This document shows, piece after piece, positions 27,594-35,206 of a stretch of 64,000 bases of DNA. The notes beneath the pieces are model-generated. The model did not search any database. It worked only from the letters and a program-made list of their open reading frames with translations, and was not told the DNA's origin. Source of the DNA: Novosphingobium aquimarinum (GTDB lineage Bacteria > Pseudomonadota > Alphaproteobacteria > Sphingomonadales > Sphingomonadaceae). Within the stretch, counting starts at the first letter, position 1; every line of letters begins with the position of its first letter. Made by a program: the position numbers and the translations under genes. Location of the stretch: assembly GCF_009746585.1 (NCBI RefSeq), contig NZ_WRPO01000005.1, positions 1 to 64,000 of the forward strand, written 5' to 3'.

Positions 27594-28992
27594 TTCCGCG
27601 GATCCGGCGGAGACGCCCGAGAGCGTAGCGGGCGCGCGTCGCAAGCGAGGCAGCACCGGCTCGCTCGCGCGGCGCATGATGCTGATCGCGGCGGGGTGGA
27701 TCTGCATCCTGCTGCTGCTCGGTGGCGTCGCCCTCGATCGGACGCTGACCGGGCTGGTCACGCGCAATTTCGACGAGCAGCTGGGCTACATGCTCACCGG
27801 CATGATCGGCTCGGCCGAGATCGGCCCGGACGGTGAGGTGTTCTTCAACCGCCCGCTCGGCGATCAGCGCTTCCTCGAGCCCAACAGCGGGCTCTACTGG
27901 CAGATCCACGCGCCGGGGCACGAGGATTTTCCCTCGCGCTCGCTGTGGGATCGCAGCCTGAAAACCCCCGAGGATCACTTCGACGCTCAGCCGCACGTCT
28001 ACGATTCGCGCCAGTTCAGGGGCGAGGAACTGCGCGTCATGGAACGCTCGATCATTCTGCCGGGCAGCGACACGGAATGGATGTTCACCGTCGCCGCCAG
28101 CCGCGAGGACTTGAACGATCAGATCAAGTCGTTCCGCGCGATTCTGCTCTATTCCTTCGTCATTCTCGGCTTCGGCCTGCTGCTCATGGCCGGCGTGCAG
28201 ACCTGGTACGGCCTGTTCCCCTTGCGCCACGTCCGGCGCGGCATCTCGCGGATGCGCAAGACCGGCGCCAGCCGGCTCGACGAGCCGCTGCCGCAGGAAG
28301 TGCAGCCGCTGGTCGACGAGCTGAACGCGCTGCTCGCGCATACCGACAAGCAGGCGCAGGAAGCCCGCACCCATGCGGGGAACCTGGCTCACGCGCTCAA
28401 GACGCCGCTGACGGTGGTGATGAACGCGGCGACGGCGAAGTCGCCCGACCTCGCCGACACGGTGATTCGCGAAGCTGCCGTCATGCGTCGCCAGATCGAC
28501 CATCATCTCGCGCGAGCCAGGGCGGTCGGCCGGCGCGCTGCGGGCATGTCGCGCGCCAGCGTCTGGTCCAGTCTCGAAGCCGTGTTGCGCGCGGTGGAAC
28601 GGCTGCACGAGACCGCGCGTTTCGATCTGGCGGGCAATGCCGAGGCGACGGTGTCGCTCGAAAAGCAGGATCTGGAGGAGATCCTCGGCAATCTCGTCGA
28701 GAACGCGGCGAAGTACGGCGGCGGCAGTGTTTTCGTCACGGTCGATGCCGGCGACGATCCGGCCTTCTGCGAAATCTGGGTCGAGGACGATGGCGCCGGC
28801 ATCCCGGAAAGCGCGCGGCAGCGGATTTTCGATCGCGGCGCGCGCCTCGATACCGGCAAGCCGGGGACTGGACTCGGCCTCGCGATCGTTCGCGACGTCG
28901 CCGAGATTTACGGCGGTACGGTCGAGCTCGACGAAAGCGAGGACCTGGGCGGCCTGCTGGTGAAAGTCGCGCTGCCGCGATCCGCGGCCTGA
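27520..28992 (+). CDS. Sensor histidine kinase (PhoQ-like architecture)
   Basis: This 490-residue membrane kinase shows TM1 around 53-76, a periplasmic sensor of about 125 residues, TM2 around 205-228, a HAMP-like linker (HVRRGISRMRKTG), a HisKA region with phospho-acceptor H291 (LAHALKTPL) and an HATPase domain with N-box (ENAAKYGGG), G1 (EDDGAGIP) and G2 (GTGLGLAI). The GTG at 27520 lies 74 bases inside the regulator gene; a second GTG at 27544 and an ATG pair at 27676-27681 are alternatives. It forms a two-component pair with the regulator just upstream. Confidence 0.88.
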   Translation: MPTSSPRSVASVTASTIPPTLPAADSADPAETPESVAGARRKRGSTGSLARRMMLIAAGWICILLLLGGVALDRTLTGLVTRNFDEQLGYMLTGMIGSAEIGPDGEVFFNRPLGDQRFLEPNSGLYWQIHAPGHEDFPSRSLWDRSLKTPEDHFDAQPHVYDSRQFRGEELRVMERSIILPGSDTEWMFTVAASREDLNDQIKSFRAILLYSFVILGFGLLLMAGVQTWYGLFPLRHVRRGISRMRKTGASRLDEPLPQEVQPLVDELNALLAHTDKQAQEARTHAGNLAHALKTPLTVVMNAATAKSPDLADTVIREAAVMRRQIDHHLARARAVGRRAAGMSRASVWSSLEAVLRAVERLHETARFDLAGNAEATVSLEKQDLEEILGNLVENAAKYGGGSVFVTVDAGDDPAFCEIWVEDDGAGIPESARQRIFDRGARLDTGKPGTGLGLAIVRDVAEIYGGTVELDESEDLGGLLVKVALPRSAA

Positions 28993-29045
28993 TCTCGGGC
29001 GCGATACTCAGAGCCGAGCGACCGTGCGAGGTTTCGGCGCGCGAG

Positions 29046-29630
29046 TCAGTTCGGAGTGGTTTCCTGAATGTTCGGGTGATGACCGGTCATGTCCGGCTCG
29101 TTGACGAGGTCGTCGAACAGCGCGCGGAAGTGGATCATCGCGGTGCGAAGCTCTTCGGTGCTGGCCTCGCTCGCCCGGTGGCGAACACTGATCTCGTGAC
29201 CCTTGCGATAATTCTGCACGACTTCTGCGTGATCCACCGAAAGGTCTTCGGCGGCGTGATCGAAGTCGGTCATCGGATAACCGCGCGCGGTCATGACTTC
29301 GCCCAGAAGATCGTCGGCACGTGTCACCGCGTAAGCCGGATCGTCGACGAATTGCGCCTGGACCTTCTGCCAGGTCGCGACGAAGTGATCGCGCATCGTC
29401 GGATCGAGCGGGCGGATGGTGTACTTGGAGACGCGGCGCTCGCGCTCTGCAAGAATCGCTTCGGCCTTGCGCTCGTCACCGACGTTCGAGACGGTGCGAT
29501 CGTATTCGGGACCGAACCGGTTTTTCAGCTTGTCGCTGCGCGCACGGCCACGCTGCCAAAGGAAGACGGCGGCGGCGATCAGCGCGATTACGAGAATAGC
29601 CAGAACGAGAGTGACGGTGTTGCCGGACAT
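29046..29630 (-). CDS. Membrane-anchored protein of unknown function
   Basis: This 194-residue protein has an N-terminal membrane anchor (about 5-27, TVTLVLAILVIALIAAAVFL) followed by a charged cytosolic or periplasmic domain rich in helix-forming residues (RFGPEYDRTVSNVGDERKAE...). A region near VQNYRKGHEI and RTAMIHFRALF may form a small domain. I cannot assign a family. It lies between the histidine kinase (convergent) and the chorismate mutase (same strand, 178 bases away). Codon usage is ordinary for the genome. Confidence 0.65.
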   Translation of the reverse strand: MSGNTVTLVLAILVIALIAAAVFLWQRGRARSDKLKNRFGPEYDRTVSNVGDERKAEAILAERERRVSKYTIRPLDPTMRDHFVATWQKVQAQFVDDPAYAVTRADDLLGEVMTARGYPMTDFDHAAEDLSVDHAEVVQNYRKGHEISVRHRASEASTEELRTAMIHFRALFDDLVNEPDMTGHHPNIQETTPN

Positions 29631-29808
29631 ATTCAGGACTCCTGCGACCAGTTGCTTCCTTGTTATGAAGCCAGAACGGTGCAGGCAGGCAGCCGTTCCC
29701 CCGGTTCAAGACGGTCGAGGGCCACATGGTCGCGGGAAGGCCACGGCTCGTCGCTCGCAGCGCAGCTTGTGTTCACAAAGTAGCGCGGCCCTCGTCAAGC
29801 ACCCGAGA

Positions 29809-30120
29809 TCAAGCCGTCGGTTCGCCTGCCCGCGCTTGTTCGTGATGGCGGATCACTTCCTGGATGATGAAGCGCAGGAACTTCTCGGAGAATTCGGGAT
29901 CGAGATTGGCGTCTTCGGCCAGCTTGCGCAGGCGCGCAATCTGCCGCTCTTCGCGTCCCGGGTCGGATGCCGGGAGCGCGGTTTGCGCCTTGTACGCTCC
30001 GACCGCCTTGGTGATGCGAAAGCGCTCGGCCAGAATATGGATCAGCGCGGCATCGATGTTGTCGATGCTGGCGCGGTAGCCGGCGAGCACCGGATCGGGT
30101 TCTTGTGCGGGATCGATCAT
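29809..30120 (-). CDS. AroQ-type chorismate mutase
   Basis: This is a 103-residue all-helical enzyme that converts chorismate to prephenate for phenylalanine and tyrosine synthesis. Visible features are YRASIDNIDAALIHILAERF with the catalytic-site arginine R16, RITKAVGAYKAQ with K43, DPGREERQIARLR, and a C-terminal helix FLRFIIQEVIRHH, all typical of the short AroQ mutases. There is no prephenate dehydratase or dehydrogenase domain. It is divergent from the polyprenyl synthase gene at 30260. Confidence 0.9.
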   Translation of the reverse strand: MIDPAQEPDPVLAGYRASIDNIDAALIHILAERFRITKAVGAYKAQTALPASDPGREERQIARLRKLAEDANLDPEFSEKFLRFIIQEVIRHHEQARAGEPTA

Positions 30121-30259
30121 GGCGGCGCGTCGCTAGCACGGGCCGGCTTGCGTGCCAATTGCGCGAAGGGCGACGGCGACGACGACGGGTATGCCGCAAA
30201 GGGCAACTGGCCCCAAGGGGGCTTGCCATGCCTCGCGCCAGGCTCCATGCGCATCGCCA

Positions 30260-31276
30260 ATGAGCGCCGATATCGTTGCCTTGCGTCCGCGCGACGGCCA
30301 GCCTTCGCTGGATCCGATCCTGTCCCTCACTGCCCCCGGCATGAATCGCGTCAATGCGGTGATTCTCGAACGGATGCAGAGCGAGGTGCCGTTGATTCCG
30401 GCGCTTGCGGGCCATCTCATCTCGGGCGGTGGCAAGCGCATGCGCCCGATGCTGACGGTGGCCGGTGCGGAGCTGTGCGGTTATCAGGGGACGCGCCAGC
30501 ACAAACTCGCCGCCGCGGTCGAATTCATCCACACCGCGACGCTGCTGCATGACGACGTGGTCGACGGGTCCGATCTCAGGCGCGGCAAGGCCGCCGCGAA
30601 CATCGTTTACGGCAACCCCGCCACCGTGCTCGTGGGCGATTTCCTGTTTACGCGTGCGTTCGAACTCATGGTCGAGGACGGCAGCCTCAAGGTCCTGAAG
30701 ATCCTGTCGCGCGCGTCTTCGATCATCTCCGAAGGCGAAGTCGAACAGCTCACCGCGCAGCGCCACATCGAGACGAGCGAGGAGCGCTATCTCTCGATAA
30801 TCGGTTCGAAGACGGCCGCGCTGTTTGCCGCCGCGACTCGCATCGCCGCAGTCGTCGCCGAACGCAGCGAAGCGGACGAAATGGCGCTCGATGCTTTCGG
30901 GCGTAATATCGGCATTGCCTTCCAGCTGGTCGACGACGCGATCGATTACGATTCGGATAGCTTCGAAAGCGGCAAGGCGCGCGGCGACGACTTTCGCGAA
31001 GGCAAGATGACCTTGCCGGTCATTCTCGCCTACGCGCGCGGCAACGAGGAGGAACGGCGCTTCTGGCAGGATGCCATCGCCGGCTTCCGTGCGGAAGACG
31101 AGGACCTTGCGCATGCCGTGACGCTGATCGAGCGTCACCAGACCGTGGCCGCCACTCGGGAGCGGGCGCGGCACTATGCGCAGCGTGCGATCGATGCGAT
31201 CGCCTGTTTCCCGCCGAGCGAAGCCCGCGCGGCGATGGTCGAAGCGGCGCGTTTCGTGGTTTCGCGCCGCTACTGA
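30260..31276 (+). CDS. Polyprenyl (octaprenyl/nonaprenyl) diphosphate synthase
   Basis: This 338-residue trans-prenyltransferase makes the side chain of ubiquinone. The first aspartate-rich motif is DDVVD (98-102) after LLH, with GGKRMRP near 56-63. The second DDxxD-type motif is DDAID near residue 227, followed by DDFREGK. ATG 30260 starts MSADIVALRP as expected for this family; a further-upstream frame start at 30152 would add an unconserved extension. Chain length cannot be fixed by sequence alone, so I do not choose among ispB homologues. Confidence 0.9.
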   Translation: MSADIVALRPRDGQPSLDPILSLTAPGMNRVNAVILERMQSEVPLIPALAGHLISGGGKRMRPMLTVAGAELCGYQGTRQHKLAAAVEFIHTATLLHDDVVDGSDLRRGKAAANIVYGNPATVLVGDFLFTRAFELMVEDGSLKVLKILSRASSIISEGEVEQLTAQRHIETSEERYLSIIGSKTAALFAAATRIAAVVAERSEADEMALDAFGRNIGIAFQLVDDAIDYDSDSFESGKARGDDFREGKMTLPVILAYARGNEEERRFWQDAIAGFRAEDEDLAHAVTLIERHQTVAATRERARHYAQRAIDAIACFPPSEARAAMVEAARFVVSRRY

Positions 31277-31303
31277 AAACCCGGCATGCCGTCCCGCAAC
31301 GTC

Positions 31304-32053
31304 TCAGGCGGTATGGAGGCGAAGCACAGGCGCGGGATCGTGGCGAACGGTGCGGTTACGCCCTGAGCGCTTGGCCGCATACAAGGCTTCATCTGCATCG
31401 CGCAGCGACTGATCGAGCTGGCCCTTCGCAGCGCGGGCGAACCCGAGGCTGATGGTCGGCGAGATCGAGCGGCCGGGAGCGACCGCGAAATCAAGCGCGG
31501 AAACGGCCAGTCGGATGCGCTCGGCAGCGGCCAGCGCGGCGTTCGGATCGTCCGAATCGATGAAGATCCCGAATTCCTCGCCGCCGAGGCGCCCGCACAA
31601 GTCATTGCCACGCACGCAGCCGCGGATCGCCTTGCCGATCGCGGCGATCACCCGATCGCCGACGGGATGGCCATAGGTATCGTTGATCTGCTTGAAATCG
31701 TCCGCGTCGGCGACGATCAGCCAGCCGTCGCGGGAGGCGAGGCGCGACGAGACTCTGGTCAGGAAGGTATCGCGATTGGCAATTCCGGTCATCTGATCGG
31801 TCCGAGCGGTGCGCTCGAGACTGGCATAGGCCCGTTCCAGGTCTGAATGCAGCTTGCGGATACGGTTTTCCTGATAGACGAAGAGCAAGGTGACCGGCGC
31901 GGAGACGCTGGCCGCGCACGCCATGCTGAGCGTGAAGAAGCGTCCCGGGATTTCGTAGCCCGGCAAGCTGCTCACGATCATCATGAACACCATTGTCGCC
32001 AGAACCGAAAAGCCGATGCCAGCGGCAACTCGAAGTACCTGTCTCAATGTCAT
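31304..32053 (-). CDS. Diguanylate cyclase (GGDEF domain), membrane-bound
   Basis: This 249-residue enzyme would make cyclic di-GMP. Two N-terminal transmembrane segments (about 9-29 and 38-60) and a short coiled linker precede a complete GGDEF domain with DADDFKQINDTYGHPVGD and an active-site GGEEF at 157-161. An RGND sequence at 148-151, exactly five residues before GGEEF, is an inhibitory I-site, implying feedback control by the product. A putative CtrA box lies 65 bases upstream of the start. The stop is 27 bases from the end of the convergent polyprenyl synthase gene. Confidence 0.92.
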   Translation of the reverse strand: MTLRQVLRVAAGIGFSVLATMVFMMIVSSLPGYEIPGRFFTLSMACAASVSAPVTLLFVYQENRIRKLHSDLERAYASLERTARTDQMTGIANRDTFLTRVSSRLASRDGWLIVADADDFKQINDTYGHPVGDRVIAAIGKAIRGCVRGNDLCGRLGGEEFGIFIDSDDPNAALAAAERIRLAVSALDFAVAPGRSISPTISLGFARAAKGQLDQSLRDADEALYAAKRSGRNRTVRHDPAPVLRLHTA

Positions 32054-32117
32054 GTCCCCGGTTCCCCCTACTAATCCGGTGCTCCCCCATGGATGGCAGT
32101 GGATTAGCCTTTGATAG

Positions 32118-32133
32118 TTAAAACCTGGCTAAC
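32118..32133 (-). promoter_or_regulatory. Putative CtrA-binding site upstream of the GGDEF gene
   Basis: On the minus strand the sequence reads GTTAGCCAGGTTTTAAC. That is TTAG-N7-TTAAC, one mismatch from the alphaproteobacterial CtrA consensus TTAA-N7-TTAAC. It lies 65 bases upstream of the diguanylate cyclase start, in promoter range. CtrA control of GGDEF genes is common in alphaproteobacteria. This is a pattern match only. Confidence 0.35.
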
Positions 32134-32192
32134 GCTAACCGCCTTGCAGCCCGCCGTGGCGCGGGGGACCGCGCACCGCTAAGGGGCTCGCC

Positions 32193-34661
32193 ATGACCGC
32201 GCTTCCCATCACGCACGTGTTGCCGTCATTGCTCGAAGCTTTGGATGGATCGGGCGTTGCCGTCCTGATTGCGCCGCCGGGTGCGGGCAAGACGACCGCG
32301 GTGGCCCCCGCTCTGCTCGACCGTCCATGGTGCGACGACCGCGTCATTCTGCTGTCCCCCCGGCGAGTTGCGGCGCGCGCCGCGGCGGAGCGAATGGCCT
32401 CCGCGCTGGGCGAGGAAGCGGGCGGCACGATCGGCTATGCGACGCGGCTCGACACGCGGCGCAGCGAGCGGACCCGCGTGCTGGTGATGACCGAGGCGAT
32501 CTTCGTTGCCACCATTCTGGCCGATCCCGAATTGCCCGGCGTCTCGGCAGTGCTGTTCGACGAAGCGCACGAGCGCCACCTCGACAGCGATCTGGGCCTC
32601 GCGCTCGCCATAGAGAGTCGCGAAGTGCTGCGGCCCGATCTGCGGCTGCTGGTGATGTCCGCCACGATCGACGGCTCGCGCTTTGCCGCGCTGCTCGCCG
32701 AGGCGCCGGTCATCGAAAGCGAGGGCAAGGCCCATCCGCTCACGATCCGGTGGCTGGGCGCCGCGCCCGGCGAACGTCCCGAGGATGCGACCGCCACGGC
32801 GATCCTTACGGCGTGGCGCGAGGAGGAGGGCGATATTCTCGCCTTCCTGCCAGGCGTGCGCGAGATCGAGCGGACTGCCGAACGCTTGACCCAGCGTCTG
32901 CCGGGCGCGCTCGTCCTGCCGCTTCACGGTCAGTGCGATCCGTCGGCGCAGCGCGCCGCGATCCGCCGCGATCCGCAAGGCCGTCGCCGGATCGTGCTGG
33001 CGACGGCGATCGCCGAGACATCGCTGACGCTCGATGGCGTCCGCGTGGTCGTCGATCCCGGCCTTTCGCGGCGCGCCGAATTCGACAAGGCGGCGGGCGT
33101 GACGCGGCTGGTGACGCACCGCGCGAGTCGCGCCTCGGCCGACCAGCGCGCCGGCCGCGCGGCGCGGCAGGGGCCGGGCGTCGCCTATCGCTTGTGGGAA
33201 GAAGCCGCCCACGCCGGGCGTGCCGCGTTCGATCCGCCGGAAATCGAGACTTCGGACCTCGCCCCGCTCGCGCTGACACTCGCAAAGTGGGGCAATAGCG
33301 ATCCCGCCGCGCTCGCATGGCTCGATCCGCCGCCGCCCGCGGCGATGGCGGCTGCGTCTCGCACGCTGCAGGGCCTCGGTGTGCTCGATGCTGAAGCGCG
33401 GATCACTCCGCTGGGCGAGAAAGCGGCGGACTTGCCGATGAGCCCGGCGCAAGCGGTGATGGTGCTGGAAGGCGCGCGGCTGGGGGAAGCGCGGCAGGCG
33501 TCGCGGCTCGCGCTGCTGTTGCAGGAACGCGGGCTGGGTGGCCAGGATGCGGACTTGTCGCGCCGGTTGTCGCGCTGGAGCGGCGATCGGTCGGCACGAG
33601 CGGACGCGGCGCGCAAGCTCGCACAAGGGTGGGAGCGGCGCGCGCTCGGGCTCCTCGGCCAGGACGCGAGACAGCCGGATGCGAACGGGCAGGGCGGCGT
33701 CCCTCCCGGCGTTCTTCTCGCGCTGGGCTATCCCGACATGCTGGCGCGGCGCCGCGATGGCAGCGGCGAGACCTGGCTGAGCGCGGGCGGGCGTGGCTAT
33801 CAGCTCGATCCGGCCTCGCCGCTCGCGTCTGCCGAGTGGCTGGTCATCGGTGACGCGCAAGGGCAGGCGCGCGGCGCGCGCATCCTTTCGGGGCTCACTC
33901 TCGAGACGCGCGAGGTGGAGGACTGGTTCGCGGACCGGATCGAGCGCCGTTCGGTCCTGCGCTGGAACGAGGATCAAGGCCGCGTCGAAGCGCGGCTCGA
34001 ACGTCGGCTCGGCGCGATCGTGCTCGCGAGCGGACCCGATCCCGCGCCCGATGCCGACGCCGTGCGCGCGTTTCTGCTCGATCGGGTGCGCGATTACGGG
34101 CTGGACCTGCTGCCTTTTTCGCCCGCGAGCCGCAAGCTGCTGCGTCGCGCCGCCTATGCCGGGGCGGAGGCGTTGAGCGAGGCGGCGCTGCGCGAAAACG
34201 TGGAGGAATGGCTCGCTCCGCTGGTGGTGCGCAGCCTGGCCGCGATCGATTCGCAAGCGCTGCACGAAGCGCTTCGCGCGCGGCTCGACTGGGACGCGCA
34301 GCAGGCGATCGAGCGGATTGCGCCGGGCGAATTCGTCAGCCCGGCGGGAACCCGCCACGCGATCGACTACGACGACGAGGCGGGGCCTTCGGTCGAAGTG
34401 CGGGTGCAGGCGCTGTTCGGGCTCGATTCGCATCCCGGATTCGGCCATCCGGCTCAGCCGCTGCTGCTCAAGCTGACCTCGCCCGCAGGCCGCCCGATCC
34501 AGTCGACTCGCGATCTGCCCGGCTTCTGGCGCGGCTCGTGGCGCGACGTGCAGCGCGAGATGAAAGGCCGCTATCCGCGCCATCGCTGGCCCGACGAGCC
34601 TTGGACCGAAGATCCCAGCCTGAAGACGCGAAATGCCTTCGAACGCACCAAACGGACTTGA
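32193..34661 (+). CDS. hrpB: ATP-dependent RNA helicase HrpB
   Basis: This is an 822-residue DEAH-box helicase. Motif I APPGAGKTT lies near residue 29, motif II is LFDEAHERHLDSD near residue 128, motif III is VMSATIDGSRF, and the C-terminal helicase half has ATAIAETSLTLDGV and RAGRAARQGPGVAYRLW. The HA2/OB region and the HrpB C-terminal domain complete the length normal for HrpB. The ATG at 32193 is close to the proximal helicase motif, as expected. In bacteria HrpB is linked to mRNA processing and stress or virulence traits; the target RNAs are not known here. Confidence 0.93.
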   Translation: MTALPITHVLPSLLEALDGSGVAVLIAPPGAGKTTAVAPALLDRPWCDDRVILLSPRRVAARAAAERMASALGEEAGGTIGYATRLDTRRSERTRVLVMTEAIFVATILADPELPGVSAVLFDEAHERHLDSDLGLALAIESREVLRPDLRLLVMSATIDGSRFAALLAEAPVIESEGKAHPLTIRWLGAAPGERPEDATATAILTAWREEEGDILAFLPGVREIERTAERLTQRLPGALVLPLHGQCDPSAQRAAIRRDPQGRRRIVLATAIAETSLTLDGVRVVVDPGLSRRAEFDKAAGVTRLVTHRASRASADQRAGRAARQGPGVAYRLWEEAAHAGRAAFDPPEIETSDLAPLALTLAKWGNSDPAALAWLDPPPPAAMAAASRTLQGLGVLDAEARITPLGEKAADLPMSPAQAVMVLEGARLGEARQASRLALLLQERGLGGQDADLSRRLSRWSGDRSARADAARKLAQGWERRALGLLGQDARQPDANGQGGVPPGVLLALGYPDMLARRRDGSGETWLSAGGRGYQLDPASPLASAEWLVIGDAQGQARGARILSGLTLETREVEDWFADRIERRSVLRWNEDQGRVEARLERRLGAIVLASGPDPAPDADAVRAFLLDRVRDYGLDLLPFSPASRKLLRRAAYAGAEALSEAALRENVEEWLAPLVVRSLAAIDSQALHEALRARLDWDAQQAIERIAPGEFVSPAGTRHAIDYDDEAGPSVEVRVQALFGLDSHPGFGHPAQPLLLKLTSPAGRPIQSTRDLPGFWRGSWRDVQREMKGRYPRHRWPDEPWTEDPSLKTRNAFERTKRT

Positions 34662-34676
34662 TTTGGAGCCCGTTTC

Positions 34677-34973
34677 GTGGGCATGGCTGGCGACATGAGT
34701 GCACGCATCTACCAGCGACCGAAGAACGCCATGCAGTCGGGCAAGGCGCTGATGGACCAGTGGGTCCTCGAGTTCGCGCCCGAAGAAGCCAAGCAGCCCG
34801 ATCCGCTGATGGGTTGGGCCGGGTCCGGCGATATGAAGCAGCAGATCCGCCTGACGTTTCCGACCCAGGTTGATGCGCAGGCTTATGCGGATCGTTACGG
34901 CATCGCGGCCGTGGTTCACGCGACCCCGCCGCGCCGCCTCAAGATCCAGGCTTACGCAGACAACTTTCGCTGA
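34677..34973 (+). CDS. NADH dehydrogenase accessory subunit (ETC complex I, NDUFS4-like)
   Basis: This protein of about 98 residues matches the alphaproteobacterial/mitochondrial NDUFS4 family (ETC_C1_NDUFA4): SARIYQRPKNAMQSGKALMD, WVLEFAPEEAKQPDPLMGWA and the C-terminal LKIQAYADNFR. It stabilises complex I assembly around the N-module. The GTG at 34677 is spaced 8 bases from a GGAG, whereas the ATG at 34695 gives the typical family start MSARIYQRP; either may be used. It is not in a nuo operon here, which is usual for this accessory gene. Confidence 0.9.
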   Translation: MGMAGDMSARIYQRPKNAMQSGKALMDQWVLEFAPEEAKQPDPLMGWAGSGDMKQQIRLTFPTQVDAQAYADRYGIAAVVHATPPRRLKIQAYADNFR

Positions 34974-35051
34974 GTCGTGCCGCCAGGCATCGCTGACACC
35001 GCGCGTCCTGCCCACTTGCGTCCTGCGTCCGGCTTCGCCATATGCGCGACC

Positions 35052-35139
35052 GGGAGTCGGTCGGACGCTTGCGTCCGCCAACCTGGTCAGGTCCGGAAGG
35101 AAGCAGCCACAACGGGTTGCGGCGGGTCGGCCGGCTCCT
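35052..35139 (+). ncRNA. ffs: Signal recognition particle RNA (4.5S type)
   Basis: The universally conserved domain IV core TGGTCAGGTCCGGAAGGAAG followed by CAGCCA is present. It is enclosed by a stem pairing GGAGTCGG (35053-35060) with CCGGCTCC (35131-35138), giving a hairpin RNA of about 88 bases. This is the short bacterial SRP RNA that binds Ffh and targets inner-membrane proteins. It lies just upstream of dnaX, a common arrangement in alphaproteobacteria. A longer dnaX-frame reading from 35042 would run through this gene and is rejected. Ends are estimated from the stem. Confidence 0.93.
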
Positions 35140-35206
35140 TTTCCTCGCGCATTATTGGGACGGCGCCGCTGACAAGCGCGGCGGGAAGGCCTACCTTCGC
35201 GCGGTG

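Noticed and set aside
32226..35081. A 951-codon open frame on the minus strand across hrpB and the SRP RNA
   Set aside because: It is antisense to a well-supported helicase gene, its product is rich in arginine, glutamine and histidine without domains, and it runs through the SRP RNA. Long antisense frames are expected in GC-rich DNA.
35042..35206. An N-terminal extension of dnaX through the SRP RNA
   Set aside because: The residues are encoded by a conserved non-coding RNA and are unlike DnaX; ATG 35207 is a better start.
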